Assembly: GCA_040881665.1 (NCBI GenBank)
Contig: JBBECT010000004.1
Coordinates: forward strand, 382,303-446,302
Reading direction: 5' to 3'
DNA from: Actinomycetota bacterium
Lineage (GTDB): Bacteria > Actinomycetota > UBA4738 > HRBIN12
DNA length: 64,000 nt
Under the pieces are notes generated by a model that saw only the letters and a list, made by a program, of their open reading frames with translations, searched no databases and was not told the DNA's origin. The position numbers and the translations under genes were made by a program. Below, piece after piece: positions 1 through 7,694 of the stretch. Within the stretch, counting starts at the first letter, position 1. The number at the start of each line of letters is the position of its first letter.

Positions 1-1336
1 GGCCCGTGAGTCGGAGCTGCGCGACGATGTCGATCAGCGCGGAGCCGCAGATGCCGCGCGGCGTCACGTCGCCGCCGATCACCTGCAGGTGCACACCCTC
101 GTCGTCAAGCACGACGCCCTCGATCGCTCCCTCGGTCGCGCGCATCCCGTGCAGGATCTGGCCACCCTCGAAGGCCGGTCCGGCGGGCGCGGAGGTCGCG
201 AGCACGCGGTCCGCGTTCCCGACGGCGATCTCACCGTTCGTCCCGACGTCGACGAGCAGGCGCCGCTCCCGATCGCGGGCGAGTCCCGTCGCGACGATGT
301 CCCCGACGATGTCCGCGCCGACGTAGGCCCCGATCGAGGGGAACAGGTCGACCCGTCCCTCCGGGTGGATCTGCAGGCCGAGGTCGGCCGCGCGAGCCTC
401 CTGCGCCTCGAGGAACGTCGCCACGAACGGCGAGAGCGCGATCGAGCGCGGGTCCACCCCCAGCAGCAGATGCAGCATCGTCGCGTTCCCGACCGCGACG
501 AGCTCGTAGACCTCATCGCGCACGACGCCCGCCGTGGAGCACACGCTCTCGATCAGCCCGTTCACCGTGTCGACGACCGCATCGCGCAGTTCCTCGATCG
601 CGTCCTCGCCGGTCATCGCGTGTCCCATCCGCGCGATCACGTCGGCGCCGTACGGAGCCTGCCGGTTGATCGTCGACTCGACGGCCGCAGCCGCGCCGGT
701 GCGCAGATCGATCAACGTCGCGACGACCGTGGTGGTGCCGATGTCCAGGGAGATCCCGAACACCCGCTCGCGCGTGTCGCCGGCCTCGACGTCGACGAGA
801 TGGTCGCCGACAACGGTCGCCGTCACCCGGGTGTTCTCGTCGGCCGTCGCGCGGGCGAGGCGCGGGAACACGCTGGGACCGGCGACGACCTCGAGTCCCT
901 CGGCGTCCAGGAGCGCGTCACCGACGCGCCGCAGATGGCTCCGCGCGTCATCGAGCGTCGGCTCGGGCAGGTCCAGGAACACCTTCTGCACGTTGGGCTC
1001 GAGCAACACGAACCGGTTCACGCCCATCGTCGCGGCCTTCGGCGAGCGGAGCAGGGCGGGGACCTCGCACACCGTGTCCTCGTGGATCTCCTGTTGGCAG
1101 CTCAGCCGCCAGCCGTCGGTCATCTCCGGGCTCGACAGGTGCCGATAGTCCGCCACGGTCCGCTCGCCGGCGCCCTCGACGATCCGCACCTTGCACTTGC
1201 CGCACGTCCCGCGGCCGCCGCACGTCGAGTCGATCGGCAGCCCCGCCCAGTGCGCGGCGTTGAACACGCTCGTGCCGCCGGGCACGTGCGCGGTCTTGTC
1301 GCTCGGCAGGTACCTGATCTCGAGCTTCCGGCTCAT
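1..1336 (-). CDS. RACo-like corrinoid activation protein (2Fe-2S + ASKHA/DUF4445), partial
   Basis: The ATG at 1336 overlaps the upstream stop (ATGA), and the frame stays open to the window edge, so the C-terminus is missing. The N-terminus is a plant-type 2Fe-2S ferredoxin domain: Cys39, Cys45 and Cys48 in CGGRGTCGKC, plus Cys80. An ASKHA ATPase-like region follows, with GISLDIGTTTV and later DVGTNGEIAVGN motifs. Proteins of this family (RamA/RACo, DUF4445) reductively reactivate the Co(I) form of corrinoid proteins in methyl transfer. It is the third gene after a corrinoid protein and a methyltransferase, its expected partners. The family call is firm; the specific methyl donor served is unknown. 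Confidence 0.9.
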   Translation of the reverse strand, partial: MSRKLEIRYLPSDKTAHVPGGTSVFNAAHWAGLPIDSTCGGRGTCGKCKVRIVEGAGERTVADYRHLSSPEMTDGWRLSCQQEIHEDTVCEVPALLRSPKAATMGVNRFVLLEPNVQKVFLDLPEPTLDDARSHLRRVGDALLDAEGLEVVAGPSVFPRLARATADENTRVTATVVGDHLVDVEAGDTRERVFGISLDIGTTTVVATLIDLRTGAAAAVESTINRQAPYGADVIARMGHAMTGEDAIEELRDAVVDTVNGLIESVCSTAGVVRDEVYELVAVGNATMLHLLLGVDPRSIALSPFVATFLEAQEARAADLGLQIHPEGRVDLFPSIGAYVGADIVGDIVATGLARDRERRLLVDVGTNGEIAVGNADRVLATSAPAGPAFEGGQILHGMRATEGAIEGVVLDDEGVHLQVIGGDVTPRGICGSALIDIVAQLRLTG

Positions 1337-2238
1337 CGTGTCGTTCCCTGCGTCGCGGCCGTTTCGGCGCGATGGGCGGCGATCCAGGCCATCGACATCG
1401 CGTCGCGGCCGAGCAGCACGTCGGCCGCGAGGATCGCCTTGCGAACCGGACGGTGCAGCGGGTTCGTGATCGCCGCGTTCATCCCCGCGAGGATCGCGTG
1501 GGGAACGAACACCGCATCGATCGCCTGGCGATCCGGCATCCCGAACGAGATGTTCGACGCCCCACACGAGCTGTTCACACCGAGCTCGGTACGCAGCAGA
1601 CGCACCGTCTCGTACATCGCGGTCGCGGCGTCGGGCGCGGCGCCGATCGGCATCGCGATCGGGTCGATCACGACATCCTCGCGAGCGATGCCGTGGCCGG
1701 CCGCGGCCTCGACGATCTTGCGCGCGCACGCCAGGCGCACCCGCGGATCCATCGAGGGGCCATCCTCGTCGTTCGCCATGCCGACGACGGCGGCGCCGTG
1801 CTTCGCGACCAGCGGGAGCAGGCGCTCCAACGACTCGGCCTCGGCCGTGACGGAGTTCACCAGGACCTTTCCCCGGGCGGCCGGGATCGCGGCTTCGAGC
1901 GCCTCGGGCGTCGACGAGTCGATGCACAACGGCACGTCGACCACCTCGTGCACCGCCTGGACGAGGCCCGTCAGCATCGCCGCCTCGTCGTACCCGGGGA
2001 TCCCCGCGTTGAGGTCGAGCACCCGCGCCCCGACCTCGACCTGCGCCACCGCGTCCGCCCGCGCGAGCGTGTAGTCGCCGGCGATGAACCCCTCCGTCAG
2101 CTTGGCGCGGCCGGTCGGGTTGATCCGCTCGCCGATCATGACGAACGGGTGCGTGTCACCGATCCGGACCTCGCCGCCCGGACCGGACAGGACGGTGTCG
2201 CCGACCGTCCCGAGCAGCGCCGTTGCCGGCTCGCTCAC
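1333..2238 (-). CDS. Methyltetrahydrofolate:corrinoid methyltransferase (pterin-binding domain)
   Basis: 301 aa, about the size of a single MetH-type pterin-binding TIM barrel (MtgA/AcsE-like). The GTG at 2238 overlaps the preceding TGA (GTGA), which fixes the start; a longer open frame upstream only shadows the neighbouring gene. Family motifs seen are GERINPTGR near residue 35, LDLNAGIPG near 75, CIDSS near 105 and NSVTAE near 130. The enzyme should move a methyl group between tetrahydrofolate and the corrinoid protein encoded just before it. It is translationally coupled to both neighbours in one minus-strand operon. The direction of transfer in vivo cannot be read from sequence. Confidence 0.9.
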   Translation of the reverse strand: MSEPATALLGTVGDTVLSGPGGEVRIGDTHPFVMIGERINPTGRAKLTEGFIAGDYTLARADAVAQVEVGARVLDLNAGIPGYDEAAMLTGLVQAVHEVVDVPLCIDSSTPEALEAAIPAARGKVLVNSVTAEAESLERLLPLVAKHGAAVVGMANDEDGPSMDPRVRLACARKIVEAAAGHGIAREDVVIDPIAMPIGAAPDAATAMYETVRLLRTELGVNSSCGASNISFGMPDRQAIDAVFVPHAILAGMNAAITNPLHRPVRKAILAADVLLGRDAMSMAWIAAHRAETAATQGTTR

Positions 2239-2900
2239 TGCGCGAGTCCCACGAGCTTCTTCGCGATCTCGACCGCCTCCGGCGCGTTGTTCGCGTATCC
2301 GTCGGCGCCGATCTTCTCCGCCCACTCCGGCGTGACGGGCGCTCCCCCGACCATCACCTTGACCTTGTCGCGCAACCCCTCCCGCACGAGGACCTTGATC
2401 ACGGTCTCCTGGTAGGGAACCGTCGTGGTCAGCAGAGCGGACAGTCCGACGATGTCGGGCTGCATCTCGTTGATCGTCTGCACGATCGTGTCGGCCGAGG
2501 TGTTCTTGCCGAGATCGTGCACGTCGAAGCCGGACGTGCGGAGCATCGCGCCGACCATGTTCTTGCCGAGGTCGTGCAGATCGCCCTTCACGGTGGCGAG
2601 CACCACGAGCTTGTTCGCCTCCTCGTCGCCGGTCTTCTGAGCGAGCAGCACCGGCTCGACGATCGCGTTGCACTGCTTGAAGACCTCCGCGGACGCGACG
2701 ACCTCCGGCAGGAACACCTCCCCCCGCTTCCACATCTCGCCGAGGATGAACATCGCCGCGGCCATGCCCTCCTCGAGGATCGTGGTCGGGTTAACGCCGT
2801 CGTCCACCAAGCGGTTCGTCGCGGCGAGGGCGAGATCGCGGTCGGCGCCGATCAGCGCCCGCTTCAATACCTCGAGGTCTTCCTGGCTGGACTGCTCCAT
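2235..2900 (-). CDS. Corrinoid (cobalamin-binding) methyl-carrier protein, MtxC family
   Basis: 221 aa with two domains. Residues 1-90 form the helical cap (EEGMAAAMFILGEMWKRGE, FLPEVVASAE). Residues 95-221 form the Rossmann-like B12 domain, with the cobalt-ligand signature GDLHDLGKN (His in DxHxxG), then GLSALLTTT and VMVGGAPV, which hold the dimethylbenzimidazole tail. It has an ATG start with CAGGAGT about 6 nt upstream. It is the first gene of the methyltransferase/activator operon, preceded by 213 nt of non-coding leader. The substrate-specific methyltransferase that normally loads such a protein is not visible and may lie beyond the left edge. Confidence 0.92.
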   Translation of the reverse strand: MEQSSQEDLEVLKRALIGADRDLALAATNRLVDDGVNPTTILEEGMAAAMFILGEMWKRGEVFLPEVVASAEVFKQCNAIVEPVLLAQKTGDEEANKLVVLATVKGDLHDLGKNMVGAMLRTSGFDVHDLGKNTSADTIVQTINEMQPDIVGLSALLTTTVPYQETVIKVLVREGLRDKVKVMVGGAPVTPEWAEKIGADGYANNAPEAVEIAKKLVGLAQ

Positions 2901-3113
2901 CGCTGGACTCCTGTCGAACGCGGACCGGACGAGGTGAGCCGCTGACGTGACTTCCGGTCAACAACGGCAACGGTTCGGGACCCCCCGAAGTGTAGAAGAC
3001 CCAGCCCAATGGCGGAATCCCCCCACAGAGCCGGTAGCGTGACCTGCGGTCATGACGTCGTGCCTGGGAGGCATCCCTCGTCGGCCTAAATGACGCTCTA
3101 TCTGCTGTCGACG
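2901..3113 (-). promoter_or_regulatory. Untranslated leader/promoter region of the corrinoid operon
   Basis: 213 nt without a gene, upstream of the corrinoid protein start and downstream of the homocysteine methyltransferase stop. It is GC-rich with several short self-complementary blocks. A stretch reading GGTCCCG and then TGACCGGAAGTCA is faintly like the 3' half of a cobalamin riboswitch. I did not find the conserved B12 box or the AGGGAA core, so I do not call one. Confidence 0.25.
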
Positions 3114-4037
3114 TCACCCGCGAACGGACGTCGCGACTGCGTTGATGCCCGCCGCTCCGATCCCGCAGCAGCCTCCCACCACGTCGGCGCCCGCATCGAC
3201 CCACGAACGGATCTCGTCGCGGTCGAACCGGTCCCGGGTCGCGGCCGCCCACGACCGCGTCGATGCGTCCCAGACACCTCCGGCGTTCGGGTAGGCGATC
3301 AGCGGCTTGCCAGAGGCGCGTCGGATCGTCCGGAGCAGCCCGGCGACCTGATCCGGGGGCGTGCAGTTGACCCCTACCGCCACGATCTGATCGGCCCGGT
3401 CGGCGAGGCGCACGGCGTCCTCGATCGGATCGCCGCCGGCCGTCCGACCGTCGCGGCACGTGAACGACAGCCACGCGCGACCCTCGGGGCGCGTCCGCAG
3501 AGCGTCGACGATCGCCCCGGCCTCGTCCACGCGGGGAAGGGTCTCGGCGGCCAGCAGATCGGCTCCCGCGTCGAGCAGCACGTCGATCTGCGGCTCGTGG
3601 AACGCCGCGAGCTCGGCTCTTCCGATCCCGTCCCCGTAGTCGCCGGTGAACTCCTGACCGCCGGCGAGCATGGCTCCGTACGGGCCGATCGACCCGGCGA
3701 CGAGGATCGTGCCGGCAGCCGGGCGCTCGTCGAGGAACCGTGCACGCGCCTGGGCGGCGAGCTCGACGCTTCGCCGTAGCAGCAGTTCGGCCCGATCGGC
3801 GTCGATCCCCGCGCGGCCGAGCCCTTCGATCGAGGCCTGGTAGCTCGCGGTGATCACGACGCGCGCGCCGGCGCGCAGGAAGTCCAGGTGGGCGGCGACC
3901 ACCGAGTCCGGGTCGTCGGTGAGGGCGCGGGCGGTCCACAGCGGGCCGCTGAGGTCGGCCCCGTGATCCCGCAGCGCCGTGGACATCCCGCCGTCGAGGA
4001 TGACGGTCGAGCGCCCGATCATCTGCCGAATGTCCAC
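3114..4037 (-). CDS. mmuM: Homocysteine S-methyltransferase (zinc-dependent, MmuM/BHMT family)
   Basis: 307 aa, normal for the single-domain enzyme. It should methylate homocysteine to methionine using S-methylmethionine or another methyl donor. Family motifs are the N-terminal LDGGMSTAL, an ASYQAS segment near residue 65, GVNCTPP near 228 (first zinc Cys) and VVGGCCGIG near 290 (the two further zinc Cys). The start is GTG at 4037, with an in-frame ATG at 4022 as the alternative. It sits between the corrinoid operon and isocitrate lyase on the same strand, 36 nt after aceA. Its place beside corrinoid C1 genes suggests a shared role in methyl supply, but this is inference. Confidence 0.88.
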   Translation of the reverse strand: MDIRQMIGRSTVILDGGMSTALRDHGADLSGPLWTARALTDDPDSVVAAHLDFLRAGARVVITASYQASIEGLGRAGIDADRAELLLRRSVELAAQARARFLDERPAAGTILVAGSIGPYGAMLAGGQEFTGDYGDGIGRAELAAFHEPQIDVLLDAGADLLAAETLPRVDEAGAIVDALRTRPEGRAWLSFTCRDGRTAGGDPIEDAVRLADRADQIVAVGVNCTPPDQVAGLLRTIRRASGKPLIAYPNAGGVWDASTRSWAAATRDRFDRDEIRSWVDAGADVVGGCCGIGAAGINAVATSVRG

Positions 4038-4072
4038 ACCTCGATGGTGGCAGAGTCTCGGAACCAGCGACG

Positions 4073-5419
4073 CTACTCGCGGGGTTCGATGTCCTTACGG
4101 TGGCTCGTCTTCTCCTCTTCGAGGAACTGCGCCTCTTCGGTCGAGCCCTTGAGTGCGAGCGTGGACGACGTTCCGCCGGTGATCACCTGGGAGACCTGGT
4201 CGAAGTAGCCGGTCCCGACCTCGGCCTGGTGGCGCGTCGCGGAGTAGCCGTCGCTCTCCATCTCGAACTCGCGTTCCTGCAGCTCGACGTACGCCGTCAT
4301 CCCCTCGCGGGCGTACCCGTACGCCAGCTCGAACATGCTCGCGTTCAGCGCGTGGAACCCCGCGAGCGTGATGAACTGGAACCGGTAGCCCATCGCGCCG
4401 AGTTCCTTCTGGAACTTCGCGATCGTCGCGTCATCCAGGTGCGAGCGCCAGTTGAACGACGGCGAGCAGTTGTAGGCGAGGAGCTTGCCCGGGTACTTGT
4501 CGTGGATCGACTCTGCGAACCTCCGCGCCTCGTCGAGGTCGGGCGTGCTCGTCTCGCACCACAGCATGTCCGCGTACGGGGCGTAGCTCAGACCGCGATC
4601 GATCGCGGCGTCGATGCCCTCGTTCACGTAGTAGAAGCCCTCGGGTGTCCGCTTGCCCGTGGTGAATCGCTTGTCCCGGGGGTCGACGTCGCTCGTGAGC
4701 AGCGTCGCGGCCAGAGCGTCGGTCCGCGCGACGAGCAGGGTCGGCACGTCGAGCACGTCGGCGGCCAGGCGTGCGGCGGTCAACGTGCGGACGAACGCGT
4801 CGGTCGGCACGAGGACCTTCCCGCCGAGGTGTCCGCACTTCTTCTCGCTCGCGAGCTGGTCCTCGTAGTGCACGCCCGCCGCTCCGGACTCGATCATGCT
4901 CTTCATCAGCTCGAAGGCGTTCAGCGTTCCGCCGAACCCGGCCTCGGCGTCGGCGAGGATCGGCGCCATCCAGTGGGTCTCGGCGTTCTTCGACTCGCTC
5001 CACGCGATCTGGTCGGCGCGCTGGAGAGCGTTGTTGATGCGGCGCACGACCTGCGGAACCGAGTTGGCCGGGTACAGCGACTGGTCGGGATAGGTCTGTC
5101 CGGCGAGGTTCGCGTCCGCCGCGACCTGCCAGCCCGACAGGTAGATCGCCTTCAGGCCGGCCTTCACGGTCTCGACCGCCTGGCCGCCGGTCAGGCACCC
5201 GAGCGCGGCGACGAAGTCGTCGGAGTTGAGGAGATCCCAGAGCCGCTCGGCACCCCGGCGAGCGACCGTGTGCTCGACGGTGAACGAGCCACGGAGGCGA
5301 ACGACCTCCTCGGCCGAGTAGTTGCGCTCGATGTCGCCCCAGCGAGGCTCGGTCTCCCAGCGCTTCTCGAGTCCGTCCGCCGCACGGCGGATCCGCTCTT
5401 CGTTCCCCTGGCTCGTCAT
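4073..5419 (-). CDS. aceA: Isocitrate lyase
   Basis: 448 aa, the usual bacterial length. It cleaves isocitrate to glyoxylate and succinate, the first step of the glyoxylate shunt. The catalytic signature KKCGHLGGK is present near residue 195. Other conserved blocks are [34 protein letters not shown] and [10 protein letters not shown]. The ATG at 5419 follows an AAAGGACCACC ribosome-binding region. No malate synthase gene is visible in the window. A terminator-like hairpin lies about 50 nt upstream of the start. Confidence 0.96.
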   Translation of the reverse strand: MTSQGNEERIRRAADGLEKRWETEPRWGDIERNYSAEEVVRLRGSFTVEHTVARRGAERLWDLLNSDDFVAALGCLTGGQAVETVKAGLKAIYLSGWQVAADANLAGQTYPDQSLYPANSVPQVVRRINNALQRADQIAWSESKNAETHWMAPILADAEAGFGGTLNAFELMKSMIESGAAGVHYEDQLASEKKCGHLGGKVLVPTDAFVRTLTAARLAADVLDVPTLLVARTDALAATLLTSDVDPRDKRFTTGKRTPEGFYYVNEGIDAAIDRGLSYAPYADMLWCETSTPDLDEARRFAESIHDKYPGKLLAYNCSPSFNWRSHLDDATIAKFQKELGAMGYRFQFITLAGFHALNASMFELAYGYAREGMTAYVELQEREFEMESDGYSATRHQAEVGTGYFDQVSQVITGGTSSTLALKGSTEEAQFLEEEKTSHRKDIEPRE

Positions 5420-5464
5420 CTCGGTGGTCCTTTCCCTCTGATCGCGGTGGCATGCTCGGTAACG

Positions 5465-5527
5465 AGAAAGACCCCCCGCCGTGGCGAGAGGTCCGGGCGT
5501 GCTCGGGCGAGGGGCCCGGCACGCCTA
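5465..5527 (-). terminator. Terminator-like hairpins between hisG and aceA
   Basis: Read on the minus strand, GACCTCTCGCC can pair (with some G-U) with GGCGGGGGGTC at 5470-5493, followed by CTTTCTC. A second inverted repeat, GGCGTGC/GCACGCC, lies just upstream in the transcript. It ends about 45 nt before the aceA ATG and about 175 nt after hisG stops. It may terminate hisG transcripts or act as an attenuator in the aceA leader. Confidence 0.45.
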
Positions 5528-5667
5528 GGCGATGGCTACGAAGCCCCGTCGGACCGCGAGTGCGCTGAACGACGGTTCAAACATGGGTCGATTGTGCAGC
5601 AAGGACACCCTGCCTGTCAATCCGACCTTGGGTGGTCGAGCGTCCTTGCGACTGAACGCGAGTCAGC

Positions 5668-6543
5668 TCAGGGGACGATCTTCGAGATCGGGAGCTCGAG
5701 GATGTCGGTGGCGCCGGCCGCCTTCAGCTCGGGGATCAGCCTGTTCACCGAGCGCTTCTCGGCCACGGTCTCGATCGCGAAGCCTCCGTCGGACAGCTCG
5801 CTGACGGTCGGCGCCTTCATCGAGGGAACGAGCTCCAGCACCTTGTCGAGGTCACCCTTCCCGACGTTCAGCTTGATCAGCACCTTGCCTTCGGCTCGCA
5901 GGGCGCCGAGCAGCAGCGTGACCAAGTCGTCCATCGCTGCCTTCTTGGCGGGGTCGGCGACGGCGTCTCCGTTGGCGATCAGCAGGACGTCCGACTCCAG
6001 CAGCGTCTCGATGATCTTCATCCCGTGTGCGCGAAGGGTGCTGCCCGTCTCGGTGATGTCGACGATCGCGTCGACGATCTCCGGCACCTTGGCCTCGGTC
6101 GCGCCGTAGCTCCAGACGACATGTACGGAGATCCCGAGGTCGTCGAAGTAGCGCTGGGTGAGGTGCTCGAACTCGGTCGAGATCCGCGTCCCGGCGGGCA
6201 GCTCCGCGGCGGCGTTCGCCGGGTGGTCTTTGGGAACGGCGAGCACCACCTTCGTGCCGTGGCCCGTCCCACTCTTCGCGTAGGTCAGGCTCGCGAGCTC
6301 GACGACGTCCGATCCGGTCTCGGCGACCCAGTCCCGGCCCGTGATGCCGATGTCGAACAGGCCCTCCTCGACGTAGGCGGGGATCTCCTGGGGACGCAGC
6401 ACGCTGACGCGGTCGATCCGATCGTCCTCGATCGTCCCGTGGTAGTCGCGGGAGCTCGACCGGCGCACCGTCAGGTCCGCAGCCTCGAACAGCCGCAGCG
6501 TCTGCTCCTCGAGGGAGCCCTTGGGGATGACCAGCTTCAGCAC
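5668..6543 (-). CDS. hisG: ATP phosphoribosyltransferase, long form
   Basis: 291 aa from the GTG at 6543 (VLKLVIPKGSLEE). This is the long HisG class, with a C-terminal ACT-like regulatory domain of about 75 residues, so it needs no HisZ. It condenses ATP with PRPP to start histidine synthesis and is normally inhibited by histidine through the C-terminal domain. FDIGITGRDWV and DITETGSTLR are family motifs. An upstream in-frame extension was rejected because it lacks homology. It lies 3.9 kb from the main histidine operon, next to a PH-like gene and a hisI remnant. hisE is not seen in this window. Confidence 0.94.
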   Translation of the reverse strand: MLKLVIPKGSLEEQTLRLFEAADLTVRRSSSRDYHGTIEDDRIDRVSVLRPQEIPAYVEEGLFDIGITGRDWVAETGSDVVELASLTYAKSGTGHGTKVVLAVPKDHPANAAAELPAGTRISTEFEHLTQRYFDDLGISVHVVWSYGATEAKVPEIVDAIVDITETGSTLRAHGMKIIETLLESDVLLIANGDAVADPAKKAAMDDLVTLLLGALRAEGKVLIKLNVGKGDLDKVLELVPSMKAPTVSELSDGGFAIETVAEKRSVNRLIPELKAAGATDILELPISKIVP

Positions 6544-6639
6544 GTGGTGACCTGCCTCACAGACGCGATCCGAGGACACAGGCAGTGTATAGGCGGGGCC
6601 CGAAGGCTCCGGGACTCCCCGGGGCATACGGATACCGAG

Positions 6640-6951
6640 TTGACGGGTGAGGTAGGAATCCCACTAACGGTGATCAACCGGCGGGAGACCCGCAGGCTGG
6701 CGTGGACGGAGGTCGACGGGTTCGAGGTCGGCGCCTCGTGGGATCCCGCGCAGGGTGGATCGCCTGCCCTCGTCCGGCTCCGAACCGGCTCCAGCGTCCA
6801 GCTCCAGGCCGCCGGGAGCCGGTCCGACGCGGCCGCGTTCATCGCACCCCTGCGTGCGGAGTTCGAGACCGCGCTCCGGAGGACTGCCCCGCCGGCTCCG
6901 CCGACGTCCAGTGGCTCCGAAGGGGAGGGAGGGCCGAGGCCGCGGAAGTAG
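6640..6951 (+). CDS. Small PH-domain-like protein (bPH_6 type)
   Basis: 103 aa from a TTG at 6640 (a GTG at 6670 is the alternative), divergent from hisG with 96 nt between. The segment VINRRETRRLAWTEVDGFEV followed by LVRLRTGSSVQLQA resembles the core of the actinobacterial PH-like protein usually found beside hisG. The N-terminal membrane segment of that family is absent, so it is either a short variant or a trimmed gene. The C-terminus is Pro/Gly/Arg-rich, and its last codons overlap, on the opposite strand, the hisI-like remnant. Function is unknown. Confidence 0.55.
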   Translation: MTGEVGIPLTVINRRETRRLAWTEVDGFEVGASWDPAQGGSPALVRLRTGSSVQLQAAGSRSDAAAFIAPLRAEFETALRRTAPPAPPTSSGSEGEGGPRPRK

Positions 6952-7006
6952 CACGATCGTTCGCCCATGTGACAGGCGGCGACCGTCTGGTGGACGCGGG
7001 CGAGCC
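6940..7006 (-). pseudogene. Remnant of a second hisI (3' end only)
   Basis: On the minus strand, residues LARVHQTVAACHMGERSCYF match the C-terminal active-site block of the intact HisI at 10416-10775 (LARVHQTGSACHTGERSCFF). DNA identity is high over about 65 bp and stops abruptly on both sides. Only about 22 codons remain, so it cannot be functional. It lies between the repeat-protein stop and the PH-like gene. Confidence 0.7.
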
Positions 7007-7021
7007 ACGCCATCCCTCTGT

Positions 7022-7621
7022 TCAGTCGTCGCCCGAACCCGGTCCCGAGCTGTCGCCGTCGCCTGAGCCACCGGAGCCGGATCCGCTGGATCCCGAACCG
7101 GAGGAGTCGTCATCGTCGCCTCCAGACCCCGACCCAGAGCTGTCGTGGTCGGATCCCGAACCGCTCGAACCAGAACCCGACGAATCCGAACCCGGTCCCG
7201 AGTTGTCGTCAGGGTCGTCGCCCGACCCCGGTCCCGAGTTGTCGTCACGGTCGTCCCGGTCGTCGCCCGACCCCGGTCCCGAGTTGTCGTCCCTGCCGTC
7301 TCGGTCGTCGCCCGACCCGGGCCCGGAGTTGTCGCCGCGGTCGTCTCGGTCATCGCAGTCCTGGTGGCGCGGCGTTCCGGGCGCGTCTCCCGACCCCTGA
7401 TCCGGGGTCCCGTCGTCGTCGACACGGCACTCGCCTGGGGAGGGCGTGTCGCTCGGCGAAGGCGTCTCGGTTGCTTCGCTCGTTGGTGAATCCGACGGTC
7501 GATCGACCGTCTGGGCGGAGGCGTCGAAGGTTCCCGCCGACGCCAGATACACGACCAGCGCGAGCGCGACCGGGATCGCTATCCCGATCGCCCCGAACAG
7601 CAAGACCTTGAGTCTGCTCAT
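7022..7621 (-). CDS. Secreted or membrane-anchored Ser/Gly/Asp-repeat protein
   Basis: 199 aa from the ATG at 7621, which has an AGGAAGGA ribosome-binding site; an upstream open extension has no support. Residues 3-28 are a signal or anchor segment (VLLFGAIGIAIPVALALVVYL). A Ser/Thr/Pro-rich linker follows, then a low-complexity acidic region. This contains a 15-residue unit (DDRDDRDDNSGPGSG) repeated about four times and then SGSGSSGSGS runs. The composition suggests an extended cell-surface or calcium-binding stalk. It is transcribed in the same direction as, and 73 nt after, the adjacent histidine kinase gene. Confidence 0.7.
   Translation of the reverse strand: MSRLKVLLFGAIGIAIPVALALVVYLASAGTFDASAQTVDRPSDSPTSEATETPSPSDTPSPGECRVDDDGTPDQGSGDAPGTPRHQDCDDRDDRGDNSGPGSGDDRDGRDDNSGPGSGDDRDDRDDNSGPGSGDDPDDNSGPGSDSSGSGSSGSGSDHDSSGSGSGGDDDDSSGSGSSGSGSGGSGDGDSSGPGSGDD
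7192..7362 (-). repeat. 45-bp in-frame tandem repeats
   Basis: About four near-identical 45-bp units (core on the plus strand CCCCGGTCCCGAGTTGTCGT) encode DDRDDRDDNSGPGSG-type repeats. The units differ mostly in length by multiples of three, as expected for slippage inside a coding sequence. Confidence 0.75.
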
Positions 7622-7694
7622 CGTCCCGATCCTTCCTCTTCGTCGGACGAACCCAACGTAGAGGGGCCTCTGCAAGCTCCGGGCTGCGCCAAGG

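Noticed and set aside
89-2074. Long plus-strand open frame (661 codons)
   Set aside because: Arg/His/Asp-rich composition typical of the antisense frame of GC-rich genes; the minus strand carries clear corrinoid-pathway genes here.
2901-3113. Cobalamin riboswitch
   Set aside because: Only GGTCCCG and a GACCGGAAGTCA piece resemble it; the B12 box and AGGGAA core were not found. Needs a covariance-model search; a significant hit would restore the claim.
4100-6109. Plus-strand open frame of 669 codons
   Set aside because: Antisense shadow of aceA and hisG; no motif and implausible composition.
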